DNA of 13,426 nucleotides, taken from assembly GCA_021202205.1 (NCBI GenBank), contig JAJQDJ010000131.1:1-13426 (forward strand), in the 5' to 3' direction. The translations under genes and the position numbers were made by a program. Shown piece after piece: positions 1 to 7,683 of this stretch. This DNA is from Erysipelotrichaceae bacterium. GTDB taxonomy: Bacteria > Bacillota_I > Bacilli_A > Erysipelotrichales > Coprobacillaceae. The notes below the pieces were generated by a model. That model ran no database searches, was not told the DNA's origin, and was given only the letters and a program-made list of their open reading frames with translations. Positions within the stretch are counted from its first letter, which is position 1; the number at the start of each line of letters is the position of its first letter.

Positions 1-3
1 TAG

Positions 4-924
4 ACTCTTAGATTATACTATATTTACGCACACGGTGCAAATGAGGTTTTTATTTATTTCTTTTATGGCATGATACTTGTATTAGGTTTCTATTTCTTTC
101 AGGAAACGCAATTAAGCATTGGTCAATTGCTGATGTTCTATATGCTTGTTTCTTATTGTATTCAACCATTAATGAATATGGTTGCTTTAGCAGCCCAATA
201 TAAGCAAGTTAGTATTATTTATGAAAAATATAAAGCATTCGAAGTTGAAGAAATGATTGATAAAGAAGATATTCATGATAAAATAATAATGATTACTTTT
301 GATAATGTTGGGTATGCTTATGGCTATCAATTGCCAGTTTTAGAACTTATTGATTTTACTGTTCACCATCATTTATTACTTAAAGGAATTACAGGTTCAG
401 GAAAATCAACTTTGTTGCGATTGCTTATGGGTGTTGATATGAATTATACAGGTGATATTTTTTTGAACGATCAAGGACTTCGTACCATCAATCTTGATTC
501 TCTTTATCAGCATATTGGTTATACCAATGAAACGCCAACATTTCTACATATGAGCGTCTATGATAATTTTCTTTGTGATAATGAAGAATTAATCAAACAA
601 TATCTTAAAGCTTTTGGACAATTGGATTTGGTTAATATGTTTCATATGATATTATCAGAAGATGGTAGTCCATTGTCATTAGGACAAAGACAAATCATTG
701 CTTTAATTAGACTTTTATGCCAGGATTATGATGTCTATATTTTGGATGAGGCTTTGTCTCATATGGATACACGTTTAGCAGGTAAAGTCATGCGTTATTT
801 GCTGAAAAATTTTAATGATAAAATCTTTATTATGGTGAATCATCAAACAAAAGTGGAGAATAAGAATTTGGATAATTTGGATTGTGTTATAATCGAAAAT
901 GGAAAAATAAAAAGTAAAGGGTGA
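4..924 (+). CDS. ABC exporter, C-terminal part (last TM helices + nucleotide-binding domain), 5' end not visible
   Basis: This is the C-terminal part of an exporter-type ABC half-transporter, which would pump a substrate across the cytoplasmic membrane using ATP. Counting from the ATG at 70, residues 1-60 carry hydrophobic helices ending in an 'LSIGQLLMFYMLVSY' type segment, as at the end of the membrane domain of peptidase-containing or SunT-like exporters. The nucleotide-binding domain follows: Walker A GITGSGKST (106-114), signature LSLGQ (202-206), Walker B ILDEA (224-228), D-loop SHMD and H-loop His258. The Q-loop glutamine is not evident (the segment reads YTNETP). The same frame is open leftwards to position 4 and is closed by TAG at 1-3, so either the gene is interrupted there or the frame changes upstream. 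The ATG at 70 lies inside the membrane domain and is unlikely to be the true start. The ybeY start lies 4 nt after the stop. The substrate is unknown. Confidence 0.8.
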   Translation, partial: TLRLYYIYAHGANEVFIYFFYGMILVLGFYFFQETQLSIGQLLMFYMLVSYCIQPLMNMVALAAQYKQVSIIYEKYKAFEVEEMIDKEDIHDKIIMITFDNVGYAYGYQLPVLELIDFTVHHHLLLKGITGSGKSTLLRLLMGVDMNYTGDIFLNDQGLRTINLDSLYQHIGYTNETPTFLHMSVYDNFLCDNEELIKQYLKAFGQLDLVNMFHMILSEDGSPLSLGQRQIIALIRLLCQDYDVYILDEALSHMDTRLAGKVMRYLLKNFNDKIFIMVNHQTKVENKNLDNLDCVIIENGKIKSKG

Positions 925-928
925 TTAT

Positions 929-1396
929 GTGGAAATAGATTTTGTATATAATGATGATAATCAATTGTGTGAAACATCTTACGAAGATAAGTATCTCAAG
1001 ATTATTGAAACAACTTTAAATTTTTTAGAGATAGATGATGACATAGAACTATCATGTGTGATTGTTGATGATGAAACCATTCATACGATAAATAAAGATT
1101 ATCGTGGTATTGATCGATCAACTGATGTGATAAGTTTTGCTTTAGAAGATAGTGAACAATTTTATGTGGATGATATGCCTAGAAGCTTGGGAGACATCTT
1201 TATCTCCTATGATCATGCACTCATGCAAGCGAAAGAGTATGGTCATTCTATTAATCGTGAAATGTGTTTCTTGTTTACTCACGGATTATTACATTTGTTA
1301 GGTTATGATCATATGGAAGAAGATGATGCAAAAGAAATGTTTGAATTACAGGATGAAATTTTAGGAAAGTTAAAAATAGAAAGAGGGACAATATGA
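929..1396 (+). CDS. ybeY: Endoribonuclease YbeY (16S rRNA maturation / rRNA quality control)
   Basis: YbeY is a zinc-dependent endoribonuclease that acts in 16S rRNA 3'-end maturation and ribosome quality control in the cytoplasm. The family hallmark H-G-x-L-H-L-x-G-Y-D-H is intact (HGLLHLLGYDH, His118, His122 and His128 as likely zinc ligands), and the 155-aa length is normal. The start is GTG at 929: the overlapping ATG at 927 runs into TAG after three codons. An AAAGGGTG Shine-Dalgarno (916-923) overlaps the stop of the ABC gene. The last four bases overlap the cdd start (ATGA). Neighbours cdd, era and recO are the usual ones in Firmicutes, but phoH, normally just upstream, is replaced here by the ABC gene and dgkA is absent between ybeY and cdd. 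Confidence 0.96.
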   Translation: MEIDFVYNDDNQLCETSYEDKYLKIIETTLNFLEIDDDIELSCVIVDDETIHTINKDYRGIDRSTDVISFALEDSEQFYVDDMPRSLGDIFISYDHALMQAKEYGHSINREMCFLFTHGLLHLLGYDHMEEDDAKEMFELQDEILGKLKIERGTI

Positions 1397-1788
1397 ATTA
1401 TCAGGAATTAGTTAATGAAGCTTTTGTAGCTAGTCAAAATGCATATACGCCATATTCTCATTTTGCGGTAGGGGCTTGTGTTTTACTTAAAAATGGTCAG
1501 ATGATTCATGGTTGTAATATTGAAAATGCAGCTTATGGTTCAACTATGTGTGCTGAAAGAAATGCCATATTTGCAACTTATTGTCAAGGTTATCGTCAAG
1601 ATGATATTGCTGCTTTGGCCATTGTGGCAGATTGTAGTCCATTGGTATCTCCTTGTGGAGCTTGTAGACAGGTTTTATCAGAATTATTGGATTCTCATAC
1701 ACCCATTATATTGGGATGCAAGGAATATTATGAAGTCACGAATATGGAAGAATTATTACCACGTATGTTTATAGGAGAAAGTTTATGA
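1393..1788 (+). CDS. cdd: Cytidine deaminase
   Basis: This enzyme hydrolytically deaminates cytidine and deoxycytidine to (deoxy)uridine in pyrimidine salvage. The 131-aa protein is the typical homotetrameric short form. Zinc and catalytic motifs are complete: C53-A-E55, with Glu55 the proton shuttle, and P87-C-G-A-C91 giving two more zinc cysteines. The early N-A-Y-x-P-Y-S-x-F-x-V-G-A segment (residues 16-28) that shapes the substrate pocket is also clear. The ATG at 1393 overlaps the ybeY stop by four bases, with AGAGGG (1382-1387) as ribosome-binding site. The gene is translationally coupled to ybeY and overlaps era by four bases. Confidence 0.97.
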   Translation: MNYQELVNEAFVASQNAYTPYSHFAVGACVLLKNGQMIHGCNIENAAYGSTMCAERNAIFATYCQGYRQDDIAALAIVADCSPLVSPCGACRQVLSELLDSHTPIILGCKEYYEVTNMEELLPRMFIGESL

Positions 1789-2678
1789 GCTTTAAATCAG
1801 GTTTTGTGAGTATTGTTGGTCGACCAAATGTCGGCAAATCAACATTATTAAATCATATTTTAGGAACTAAGGTAGCTATTACGTCTTCTACTGCCCAAAC
1901 AACACGAAATACCATTCAAGGTATTTATACGGACGATGAAGCACAAATTATTTTCATGGATACGCCTGGGATTCATAAACCTCAAGATGCCTTAGGATCA
2001 TTTATGAACACGAATGCTTTAAATAGTATTTTTGGTGTTGATATTGTTTTACTGATTGCTCCAGCTGATGAATATATAGGCAAAGGTGATCGCTATATTA
2101 TTAATCGATTAAAAGAAAGTGATGCACCTGTTTATCTTTTGCTTAATAAGATTGATTTGTTATCTCAGGACGAAATTGCTGAAAAACTTGTACAATGGAA
2201 AGAATTATTTGATTTTAAGGAAATTATTCCTATCAATGCTTTGAATGGTGAGCATGTAGATGAATTAATTCAAACAATCAAAAATGATTTGAATGAAGGA
2301 ATAATGTATTATCCTAAAGATCATATTACAGATCATCCTGAACGTTTTATTATGGCGGAATTTATTAGAGAAAAGATTCTCTATTTTACTCGTGAAGAAG
2401 TACCTCATAGTGTTGCAATCGTTATTGAAAAAATGGAAGAAGATGAAGATGGGGTCTATGTGATGGCATGTATCGTAGTTGATCATCCAAGTCAAAAAGC
2501 AATTATCATTGGTAAGCAGGGATCCATGATTAAAAAAATCAGAAAGAATGCCAGACGTGAAATGAAACGTTTCTTGCAAGTGCCCGTTGATTTGGAACTT
2601 TTTGTCAAGGTTGAAAAGAATTGGCGCAATAAGCAAAAGTATTTACGTGAATTTGGATATGATGAAAACGACTATTGA
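1785..2678 (+). CDS. era: GTPase Era (30S ribosome assembly)
   Basis: Era is a GTPase that binds the 3' end of 16S rRNA and licenses 30S subunit assembly. The 297-aa protein has an N-terminal TrmE-Era-EngA-like GTPase domain: G1 GRPNVGKST (12-20), G2 in the TTRNTIQG segment (39-46), G3 DTPG (59-62), G4 NKID (121-124), and G5 NALNG (151-155, where SAL is more usual). A C-terminal KH RNA-binding domain carries the GKQGSMIKKI loop around residues 243-252. The start overlaps the cdd stop by four bases, so the genes are coupled. The end overlaps the start of recO. Confidence is high because all GTPase motifs and the KH domain are present. Confidence 0.97.
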   Translation: MSFKSGFVSIVGRPNVGKSTLLNHILGTKVAITSSTAQTTRNTIQGIYTDDEAQIIFMDTPGIHKPQDALGSFMNTNALNSIFGVDIVLLIAPADEYIGKGDRYIINRLKESDAPVYLLLNKIDLLSQDEIAEKLVQWKELFDFKEIIPINALNGEHVDELIQTIKNDLNEGIMYYPKDHITDHPERFIMAEFIREKILYFTREEVPHSVAIVIEKMEEDEDGVYVMACIVVDHPSQKAIIIGKQGSMIKKIRKNARREMKRFLQVPVDLELFVKVEKNWRNKQKYLREFGYDENDY

Positions 2679-3399
2679 TGAAGTAGAAGTAGAAGCCATT
2701 ATTCTTAAACAAATAGATTATAAAGAAAATGATCAAATTCTTTATATCTATACCAAAGAATATGGCAAACTATCTGTATTGGCCAAGGGCATTAAAAAAC
2801 TCACCAGTAAAAATGCAAGAGCATGTCAACAACTTATGATGAGTTTGCTGACTATTCGTCTAAAGAAAGGCATGTGCTTGTTGATACGTGCCACACCTAT
2901 TAATTATTTAAGACATATTCAAGAATCTATACAAAGTGATATAATAGCTCAATATATCAGCGAATATTATTTTCGTTATATCGAAGATAATCATCCTGAT
3001 ATGATGGAATATAATTATTTATCACAATGTTTAAACTATCTTAATAATAATATGAATCCTTTATTGGTTTATTTATTATTCAATGTCTTTATATTGAATC
3101 ATAATGGTGTTTCTATTTATGTGGATGGATGTGTTATTTGTAATAGTAGTAAGGTTGTAGCCATATCATTAAAACATGGTGGTTTTGTATGTAGCCAGCA
3201 TTTTGAACGTGAAGAAGTTTTAGAAGCTCATACCTTAAAAGCATTGAGACATATTTGTAAGATACCTATTGATAAAGCCCAGCAATTAGATATTTCTGAT
3301 TCGACTATTCACCAAATTACTCCTATTATTGAAGCCTTTGTTGATGAATACACTGGTATTCATCTAAAAACTTCAACTTTTATCAAACAATTAGTATAG
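2662..3399 (+). CDS. recO: DNA repair protein RecO
   Basis: RecO mediates loading of RecA on SSB-coated single-stranded DNA, with RecR, in recombinational repair. The N-terminus (EVEAIILKQIDYKENDQIL) matches the family's OB-fold opening, and a later GKLSVLAKGIKK segment is typical. A zinc-finger-like cluster (CVICN ... VCSQH) lies near residues 157-179. I chose ATG 2662 (245 aa), which overlaps the era 3' end by 17 nt and brings the protein to normal family length. Opening at 2587 would add about 25 residues encoded entirely inside era and unlike RecO. ATG 2659 is a possible alternative. No strong Shine-Dalgarno is visible, so translation probably depends on coupling to era. The stop codon is the first base triplet of the terminator stem. 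Confidence 0.93.
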   Translation: MKTTIDEVEVEAIILKQIDYKENDQILYIYTKEYGKLSVLAKGIKKLTSKNARACQQLMMSLLTIRLKKGMCLLIRATPINYLRHIQESIQSDIIAQYISEYYFRYIEDNHPDMMEYNYLSQCLNYLNNNMNPLLVYLLFNVFILNHNGVSIYVDGCVICNSSKVVAISLKHGGFVCSQHFEREEVLEAHTLKALRHICKIPIDKAQQLDISDSTIHQITPIIEAFVDEYTGIHLKTSTFIKQLV

Positions 3400-3422
3400 G
3401 AATCATCTTGATTCCTATTTTT
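3397..3422 (+). terminator. Rho-independent terminator after recO
   Basis: Perfect 9-bp stem TAGGAATCA / TGATTCCTA with a 3-nt TCT loop, followed directly by TTTTT. The TAG at the stem's 5' edge is the recO stop codon. It should end the ybeY-cdd-era-recO transcript and isolate it from the hydrolase gene. Confidence 0.9.
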
Positions 3423-3479
3423 ATGTTAAAAAAGACTTTCATTTGTCGATAAAATCTTTTTCTTATGAAAATTTTGGTG

Positions 3480-3485
3480 TATAAT
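3480..3485 (+). promoter_or_regulatory. Candidate -10 box for the hydrolase gene
   Basis: A perfect TATAAT lies 37 nt before the hydrolase ATG and 58 nt after the recO terminator. The region 16-17 nt upstream is only T-rich (TTTTTC), so the -35 element is weak. This -10 falls inside the extension that a start at 3465 would require, which supports the downstream start at 3522. Confidence 0.6.
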
Positions 3486-3509
3486 GATTTCATATTTAGG
3501 GGATGTTAC

Positions 3510-3517
3510 GGAGGGAG
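3510..3517 (+). promoter_or_regulatory. Strong Shine-Dalgarno fixing the hydrolase start
   Basis: GGAGGGAG, with GGAGG ending 7 nt before ATG 3522. This is the best ribosome-binding site in the region and decides for 3522 over the in-frame ATG at 3465. Confidence 0.85.
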
Positions 3518-3521
3518 TTAT

Positions 3522-4436
3522 ATGAAGTATACAGATCATTATACCTCATCTATGCATGTTCATGTGAGATATCATGTTTATGAACCTAAGGTTGTGATTA
3601 GGATAAAAGCTGTAGTCAATATTCTTCATGGCTTTGGTGAACATGCAGATCGTTATGAGCATTTTGCAACTTTTTTAATGAATCAGGGGTTTGCAGTAGT
3701 GGTGAGTGATATTGTTGGTCATGGTCAATCTTTGATTGACTTGGAACAAGGTTTTTTTGGTGAACAAAATGGTGGGGATCATCTTATATCAGATATATTT
3801 CATTTGCAGGAAATTATTCGTCGTGATTATGCAGATGTTCCATGTTTTTTGCTAGGATATGATATGGGTAGTGTATTAATACGTAAGTTTGTAAGTATGT
3901 ACGGTGATTATATTGATGGCATCTTATTGCTTTCTTCACCATATAAAGTACAACACTATTCGTTAAAAAATAGTTACTTTTCTCTTTTACGTTTTTTTAA
4001 AGGACCACTGGGAAAAGTTAATAATTATTATAAATATTATCATGCCAATTTTAATAAAAGGATACATGATGCTTCACCCGTAGCATGGTTAACATCGGAT
4101 AAGAATGAACAAAAGAAACTATTAGAAGATCCAATGGCTCATTTTGTCTATACTATACAAGGATATAAAGATATTTTAACTATGCTTCATGATGTCTGTA
4201 AAGACGAAGCGATTGCTTCCATACCTAAAGAGTTACCTATCTATATGGCAGCTGGTAGTGATGATCCATTATGCTATGATATGAATAAATTATATGATAT
4301 ATATATAAAAAATAATATTCAAGATGTGAAATTTAAAGTTTTTGATAATATGCGTCATACATTGCTTTTTGAAAATAATAAAGTAGAAGTTTATCGAGAT
4401 ATTTTAAATTGGTTGAACGATAGGACATATTTGTAG
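3522..4436 (+). CDS. Alpha/beta hydrolase (S33/monoacylglycerol-lipase-like) with Asp at the nucleophile position
   Basis: This is an alpha/beta-fold protein of the Hydrolase_4 / lysophospholipase-like group, whose usual members cleave acyl esters with a Ser-Asp-His triad. Visible signatures are the oxyanion-side HGFGEHADRY (from residue 36), the GHGQS loop (66-70), the acid AGSDDP (Asp248 likely) and the catalytic His279 in MRHTLLFEN. The nucleophile elbow reads G112-Y-D-M-G116, not G-H-S-M-G: the codon at 3861-3863 is GAT, at least two base changes from any Ser codon. The enzyme is therefore either catalytically altered or dead as an esterase. I chose ATG 3522 (304 aa) because GGAGG at 3510-3514 lies 7 nt upstream. 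The gene has its own -10 box and sits between a terminator and the glyS promoter, so it is an insertion into the conserved recO-glyS order. No signal peptide is seen, so it is likely cytoplasmic. Confidence 0.88.
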   Translation: MKYTDHYTSSMHVHVRYHVYEPKVVIRIKAVVNILHGFGEHADRYEHFATFLMNQGFAVVVSDIVGHGQSLIDLEQGFFGEQNGGDHLISDIFHLQEIIRRDYADVPCFLLGYDMGSVLIRKFVSMYGDYIDGILLLSSPYKVQHYSLKNSYFSLLRFFKGPLGKVNNYYKYYHANFNKRIHDASPVAWLTSDKNEQKKLLEDPMAHFVYTIQGYKDILTMLHDVCKDEAIASIPKELPIYMAAGSDDPLCYDMNKLYDIYIKNNIQDVKFKVFDNMRHTLLFENNKVEVYRDILNWLNDRTYL

Positions 4437-4453
4437 TGCACCCTTATAGTTGG

Positions 4454-4482
4454 TTGACAAAATCACTCTATGAGTGTATAAA
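4454..4482 (+). promoter_or_regulatory. Near-consensus SigA promoter of the glyS-dnaG-sigA operon
   Basis: TTGACA (4454-4459), exactly 17 nt of spacer, then TATAAA (4477-4482). Transcription should begin near 4489, giving a leader of roughly 70 nt before glyS. The spacer contains a short dyad, CACTC-tat-GAGTG (4464-4476), that touches the -10 box and could be a protein-binding site. Confidence 0.88.
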
Positions 4483-4505
4483 TGACAATGTTATATTATA
4501 AATAG

Positions 4506-4528
4506 AAGACTTAGCTTTACTAAGTCTT
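4506..4528 (+). terminator. Leader hairpin upstream of glyS (possible weak terminator/attenuator)
   Basis: 9-bp stem AAGACTTAG / CTAAGTCTT with a 5-nt CTTTA loop, then only TC and GCG rather than a full U-tract. It lies inside the predicted leader, about 17 nt after the expected transcription start. It could stop read-through from the hydrolase gene, partly attenuate glyS, or stabilise the mRNA 5' end. It has no T-box features. Confidence 0.5.
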
Positions 4529-4556
4529 TCGCGTTATATAAGAAAAGGGGTAAAAA

Positions 4557-5921
4557 ATGAACGATATGGATAAATTGATTGCGCATGCCAAAAATTCTGG
4601 ATTTGTATATCAAGGTTCAGAAATTTATGATGGACTTGCGAATACTTGGGATTATGGACCATTAGGGGTAGAAACGAAAAATAATATTAAACAATTATGG
4701 TGGAAGAGATTCATTCAACAATCTCCATACAATGTTGGTTTGGATTCAGCTATATTTATGAATCCAAAAGTTTGGGAAGCCAGTGGTCATGTAGGAGGAT
4801 TTTCTGATCCATTGATTGATTGTAAGCATTGTAAAACCAGACATCGTGCTGATAAGCTTATTGAAGCTTATGATCCAACGATTCATAGTGATGGCTGGGA
4901 TAGTGAAAAAATGATGTCTTTTATTAGGGAGCATCACATTCAATGTCCAAATTGTGGTAGCGAGGATTTCACTGATATTCGTCAATTTGAATTGATGTTT
5001 AAGACATATATGGGAGTTGTAGCTGATGCCAAAAGTACGGTTTACTTGCGTCCAGAAACAGCTCAAGGTATTTTTGTTAACTTTAAGAATATTCAAAGAA
5101 CAACACGAAAAAAAGTACCATTTGGAATTGGACAAATTGGTAAATCTTTCAGAAATGAAATTACACCTGGTAACTTTATTTTTAGAACAAGAGAATTTGA
5201 GCAAATGGAACTAGAATTCTTTTGTAAACCTGATACTGATTTAGAATGGTTTGATTATTGGAAACAGGGATGTATGCAGTTTTTATTAGATTTAGGTTTA
5301 AATGAAGATAATCTTCGTTTTAGAGATCATGAAAAAGAAGAATTATCTTTCTATTCTAAGGCAACCAGTGATATTGAATATTTGTATCCTTTTGGCTGGG
5401 GAGAATTATGGGGTATTGCCGACAGAACAGATTATGATTTATCTAGACATCAGGAATATTCTAAAAAGAGTTTAGAATATCTCGATCCACAAACCAATCA
5501 AAAATACATACCATATGTTATAGAACCATCAGTTGGTGTCGATAGATTATTTTTAAGTTTATTAAGTGATGCCTATGATGAAGAACAACTTGAAAAAGAT
5601 AGTCGTATTGTGATGCATTTATCACCTGCAGTGGCTCCAGTTAAAGCAGCAGTTTTGCCATTAACGAAAAAACTGAGTGATAAAGCATTAGAAGTTTATG
5701 ATATCTTATCAAAACAATTAAATGTTGAATATGATGTTACAGGACAAATTGGTAAACGTTATCGTCGTCAAGATGCTATTGGTACACCATATTGTATTAC
5801 GATTGATTTTGATACTTTAGAAGATGAAACAGTAACTGTAAGAGAACGTGATTCAATGGAACAGATTCGTTTGCCAATTCATGAATTATCTGATTATTTA
5901 TTAGAAAAAGTTAAATTTTAA
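4557..5921 (+). CDS. glyS: Glycine--tRNA ligase (single-chain, dimeric eukaryote/archaea-like type)
   Basis: This class II aminoacyl-tRNA synthetase charges tRNA-Gly with glycine. The 454-aa protein is the single-polypeptide alpha2 type, not the glyQ/glyS alpha2beta2 type. It opens with the family WDYGPLG signature (31-37). A four-cysteine zinc site is visible (C89-x2-C92 and C130-x2-C133). Class II motif 2 is in the FRNEITPG...FRTREFEQMELEFF stretch, and motif 3 is EPSVGVDRLFLSLL. The C-terminus is an anticodon-binding domain (VAPVKAAVLPL onward). ATG 4557 is preceded by AAAGGGG (4544-4550). It is the first gene of a long operon running to the NUDIX gene. Confidence 0.97.
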   Translation: MNDMDKLIAHAKNSGFVYQGSEIYDGLANTWDYGPLGVETKNNIKQLWWKRFIQQSPYNVGLDSAIFMNPKVWEASGHVGGFSDPLIDCKHCKTRHRADKLIEAYDPTIHSDGWDSEKMMSFIREHHIQCPNCGSEDFTDIRQFELMFKTYMGVVADAKSTVYLRPETAQGIFVNFKNIQRTTRKKVPFGIGQIGKSFRNEITPGNFIFRTREFEQMELEFFCKPDTDLEWFDYWKQGCMQFLLDLGLNEDNLRFRDHEKEELSFYSKATSDIEYLYPFGWGELWGIADRTDYDLSRHQEYSKKSLEYLDPQTNQKYIPYVIEPSVGVDRLFLSLLSDAYDEEQLEKDSRIVMHLSPAVAPVKAAVLPLTKKLSDKALEVYDILSKQLNVEYDVTGQIGKRYRRQDAIGTPYCITIDFDTLEDETVTVRERDSMEQIRLPIHELSDYLLEKVKF

Positions 5922-5935
5922 TAAAAGGAGGGCAT

Positions 5936-7669
5936 ATGATGCGCTTATCACAGGAAAAAATCAATGAAATAAGACAAAGCGTTGATATTGTCGATGTGAT
6001 TGGAGAATACCTGCCTTTAGAAAAAAGTGGCAGAAATTACAAAGCCATATGTCCTTTTCATGATGATAAGCATCCTTCATTATCTATATCCTCTCAAAAG
6101 CAGATTTATAAATGCTTTGTTTGTGGAGCTGGTGGAAATGTTTATACATTTTTAATGAAGTATTTGAATATTTCATTTATGGATGCTGTTAAAATGGTGG
6201 CTGATAAAGCTAATATTGATCTAAGTGAGTATGATATTGAACCTGTTAGGGTAAAGATAGATAATCAATATCAATCACTTTATGATATACATAAAGAAGC
6301 TGTAAGATTATATAACTATTACTTAAATACAAAATTAGGGCTAGAAGCGAAAACATATTTATTAAAGCGTCATTTTAATAATGACATTATTAAAGAATTT
6401 CAAATAGGTTATGCACCACTTGAATCAGTTTTATATTCATCATTTCAAAAACTTGGTTATAAAGAAATTGATATGGTTAAATCTGGCTTGATATTAGAGA
6501 ATAATTATCATTCTGATCGTTTTAGTGATCGTATTATGTTTCCTTTGTTTAATGCCGATGGTTATGTGATAGGCTTTAGTGGACGTATTTATAAGCCTAC
6601 ACAAACCAATGCAAAATATGTGAATTCACCTGAATCGGATATTTTTATGAAAGGTGAAAACTTGTATCATTATCATCAATGCCGTGAGGCCGTCAAGCAG
6701 GCAGGATTTGTCTATTTGTTAGAGGGATTTATGGATGTTATAGCGATGTATAAGGCAGGCATCTATAACACGGTTGCTATTATGGGAACAGCGCTTACTC
6801 ATGGTCATATAAGGTTGTTAAGGCGTTTGACACATTCTGTATATTTATGTTTAGATGGTGATAGGGCGGGTTTATCTGCTATGGCTAAGGCGTCACAACA
6901 ACTGATAGATGCAGGTTTTAATGTTTCTATTATTGTTTTACCTGATAATCATGATCCAGATGAAATCTATGAATTGCAAGGTGAAGCAGGTTTAAAGGCA
7001 ATCTTGAAAAAAACATACAAACCCATTGAATTCATGATGGATTATGAATATGTTGATACCAATAACTACGATGAACGTAAGCAATATATGGAAAAAATGT
7101 GTCAGCATATCTCTAAACTTAGTGATAATGTTGATAAAGATTATTATAGTCATTTGTTCTCACAAAAATCGGGATTCTCTTTTGAAATCATTCAACAAAG
7201 GGTAAGCGGTATTCAACAACCAGTTATAGAATATACTAATGAAAGAAAACCTATAACTTATGAAGATAAATATCAAAAAGCGGAGCATGATTTATTATTC
7301 TATATGATGAATAGTCGTGAAGTCGCTTTAAAATACGAAGCGAAAGCAGGATTTATGTATGATGATGATTATCGTGTTATTGCCTCGTATATTTTGGATT
7401 ATTATCGCCATCATAGTATCTTGGAAGTAGCAGATTTGATTGATCGTGTTCATGACGAAAAATTGATATCAAAAATTATTGATATATCACAATCGCATTT
7501 GCCATTAGAATGTCAATCACAGGCTATTGATGATTACATTACAACTATAGGTGAAAATGCCAGAAAACTAAAAAAACAACAATTATTAGAACAATTTAAT
7601 TATATATTAGATCCTTATCAGAAAGCACAAATATTAGATGAAATATTAAAGCTCAATGAGGAACAGTAA
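5936..7669 (+). CDS. dnaG: DNA primase DnaG
   Basis: DnaG makes RNA primers at the replication fork and is recruited by the replicative helicase. The 577-aa protein starts with a CHC2 zinc-binding domain (C39-P-F-H42 ... C60-x2-C63), then the catalytic core with the FPLFNADGYVIGFSGR segment. The TOPRIM domain has the metal-binding LLEGFMDV (Glu263) and DGDRAG (Asp307, Asp309). The C-terminal ~170 residues are diverged and helical, as expected for the helicase-interaction domain. Two adjacent ATGs occur (5936 and 5939). AAGGAGGG at 5925-5932 is spaced better for the second, so the protein may be one residue shorter. It lies 14 nt after glyS and 14 nt before sigA, in the classic macromolecular-synthesis arrangement. 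Confidence 0.97.
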   Translation: MMRLSQEKINEIRQSVDIVDVIGEYLPLEKSGRNYKAICPFHDDKHPSLSISSQKQIYKCFVCGAGGNVYTFLMKYLNISFMDAVKMVADKANIDLSEYDIEPVRVKIDNQYQSLYDIHKEAVRLYNYYLNTKLGLEAKTYLLKRHFNNDIIKEFQIGYAPLESVLYSSFQKLGYKEIDMVKSGLILENNYHSDRFSDRIMFPLFNADGYVIGFSGRIYKPTQTNAKYVNSPESDIFMKGENLYHYHQCREAVKQAGFVYLLEGFMDVIAMYKAGIYNTVAIMGTALTHGHIRLLRRLTHSVYLCLDGDRAGLSAMAKASQQLIDAGFNVSIIVLPDNHDPDEIYELQGEAGLKAILKKTYKPIEFMMDYEYVDTNNYDERKQYMEKMCQHISKLSDNVDKDYYSHLFSQKSGFSFEIIQQRVSGIQQPVIEYTNERKPITYEDKYQKAEHDLLFYMMNSREVALKYEAKAGFMYDDDYRVIASYILDYYRHHSILEVADLIDRVHDEKLISKIIDISQSHLPLECQSQAIDDYITTIGENARKLKKQQLLEQFNYILDPYQKAQILDEILKLNEEQ

Positions 7670-7683
7670 AGAAGGAGTAAACA

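Noticed and set aside
2587..2661. N-terminal extension of RecO
   Set aside because: It translates era sequence in another frame, lacks RecO homology, and would make the protein overlong.
3465..3521. Upstream ATG at 3465 as start of the hydrolase
   Set aside because: It overlaps the TATAAT box, has no Shine-Dalgarno and adds a non-homologous 19-residue stretch; ATG 3522 has GGAGG at 7 nt.
4483..4556. T-box riboswitch in front of glyS
   Set aside because: The leader is too short for the specifier stem, and no T-box core sequence or antiterminator/terminator pair is present.
4746..5204. Long antisense reading frame opposite glyS (and a similar one at 2265-2636 opposite era/recO)
   Set aside because: They lie wholly opposite well-conserved genes, encode no recognisable motif, and have no ribosome-binding site or promoter; they are by-products of AT-rich codon use.
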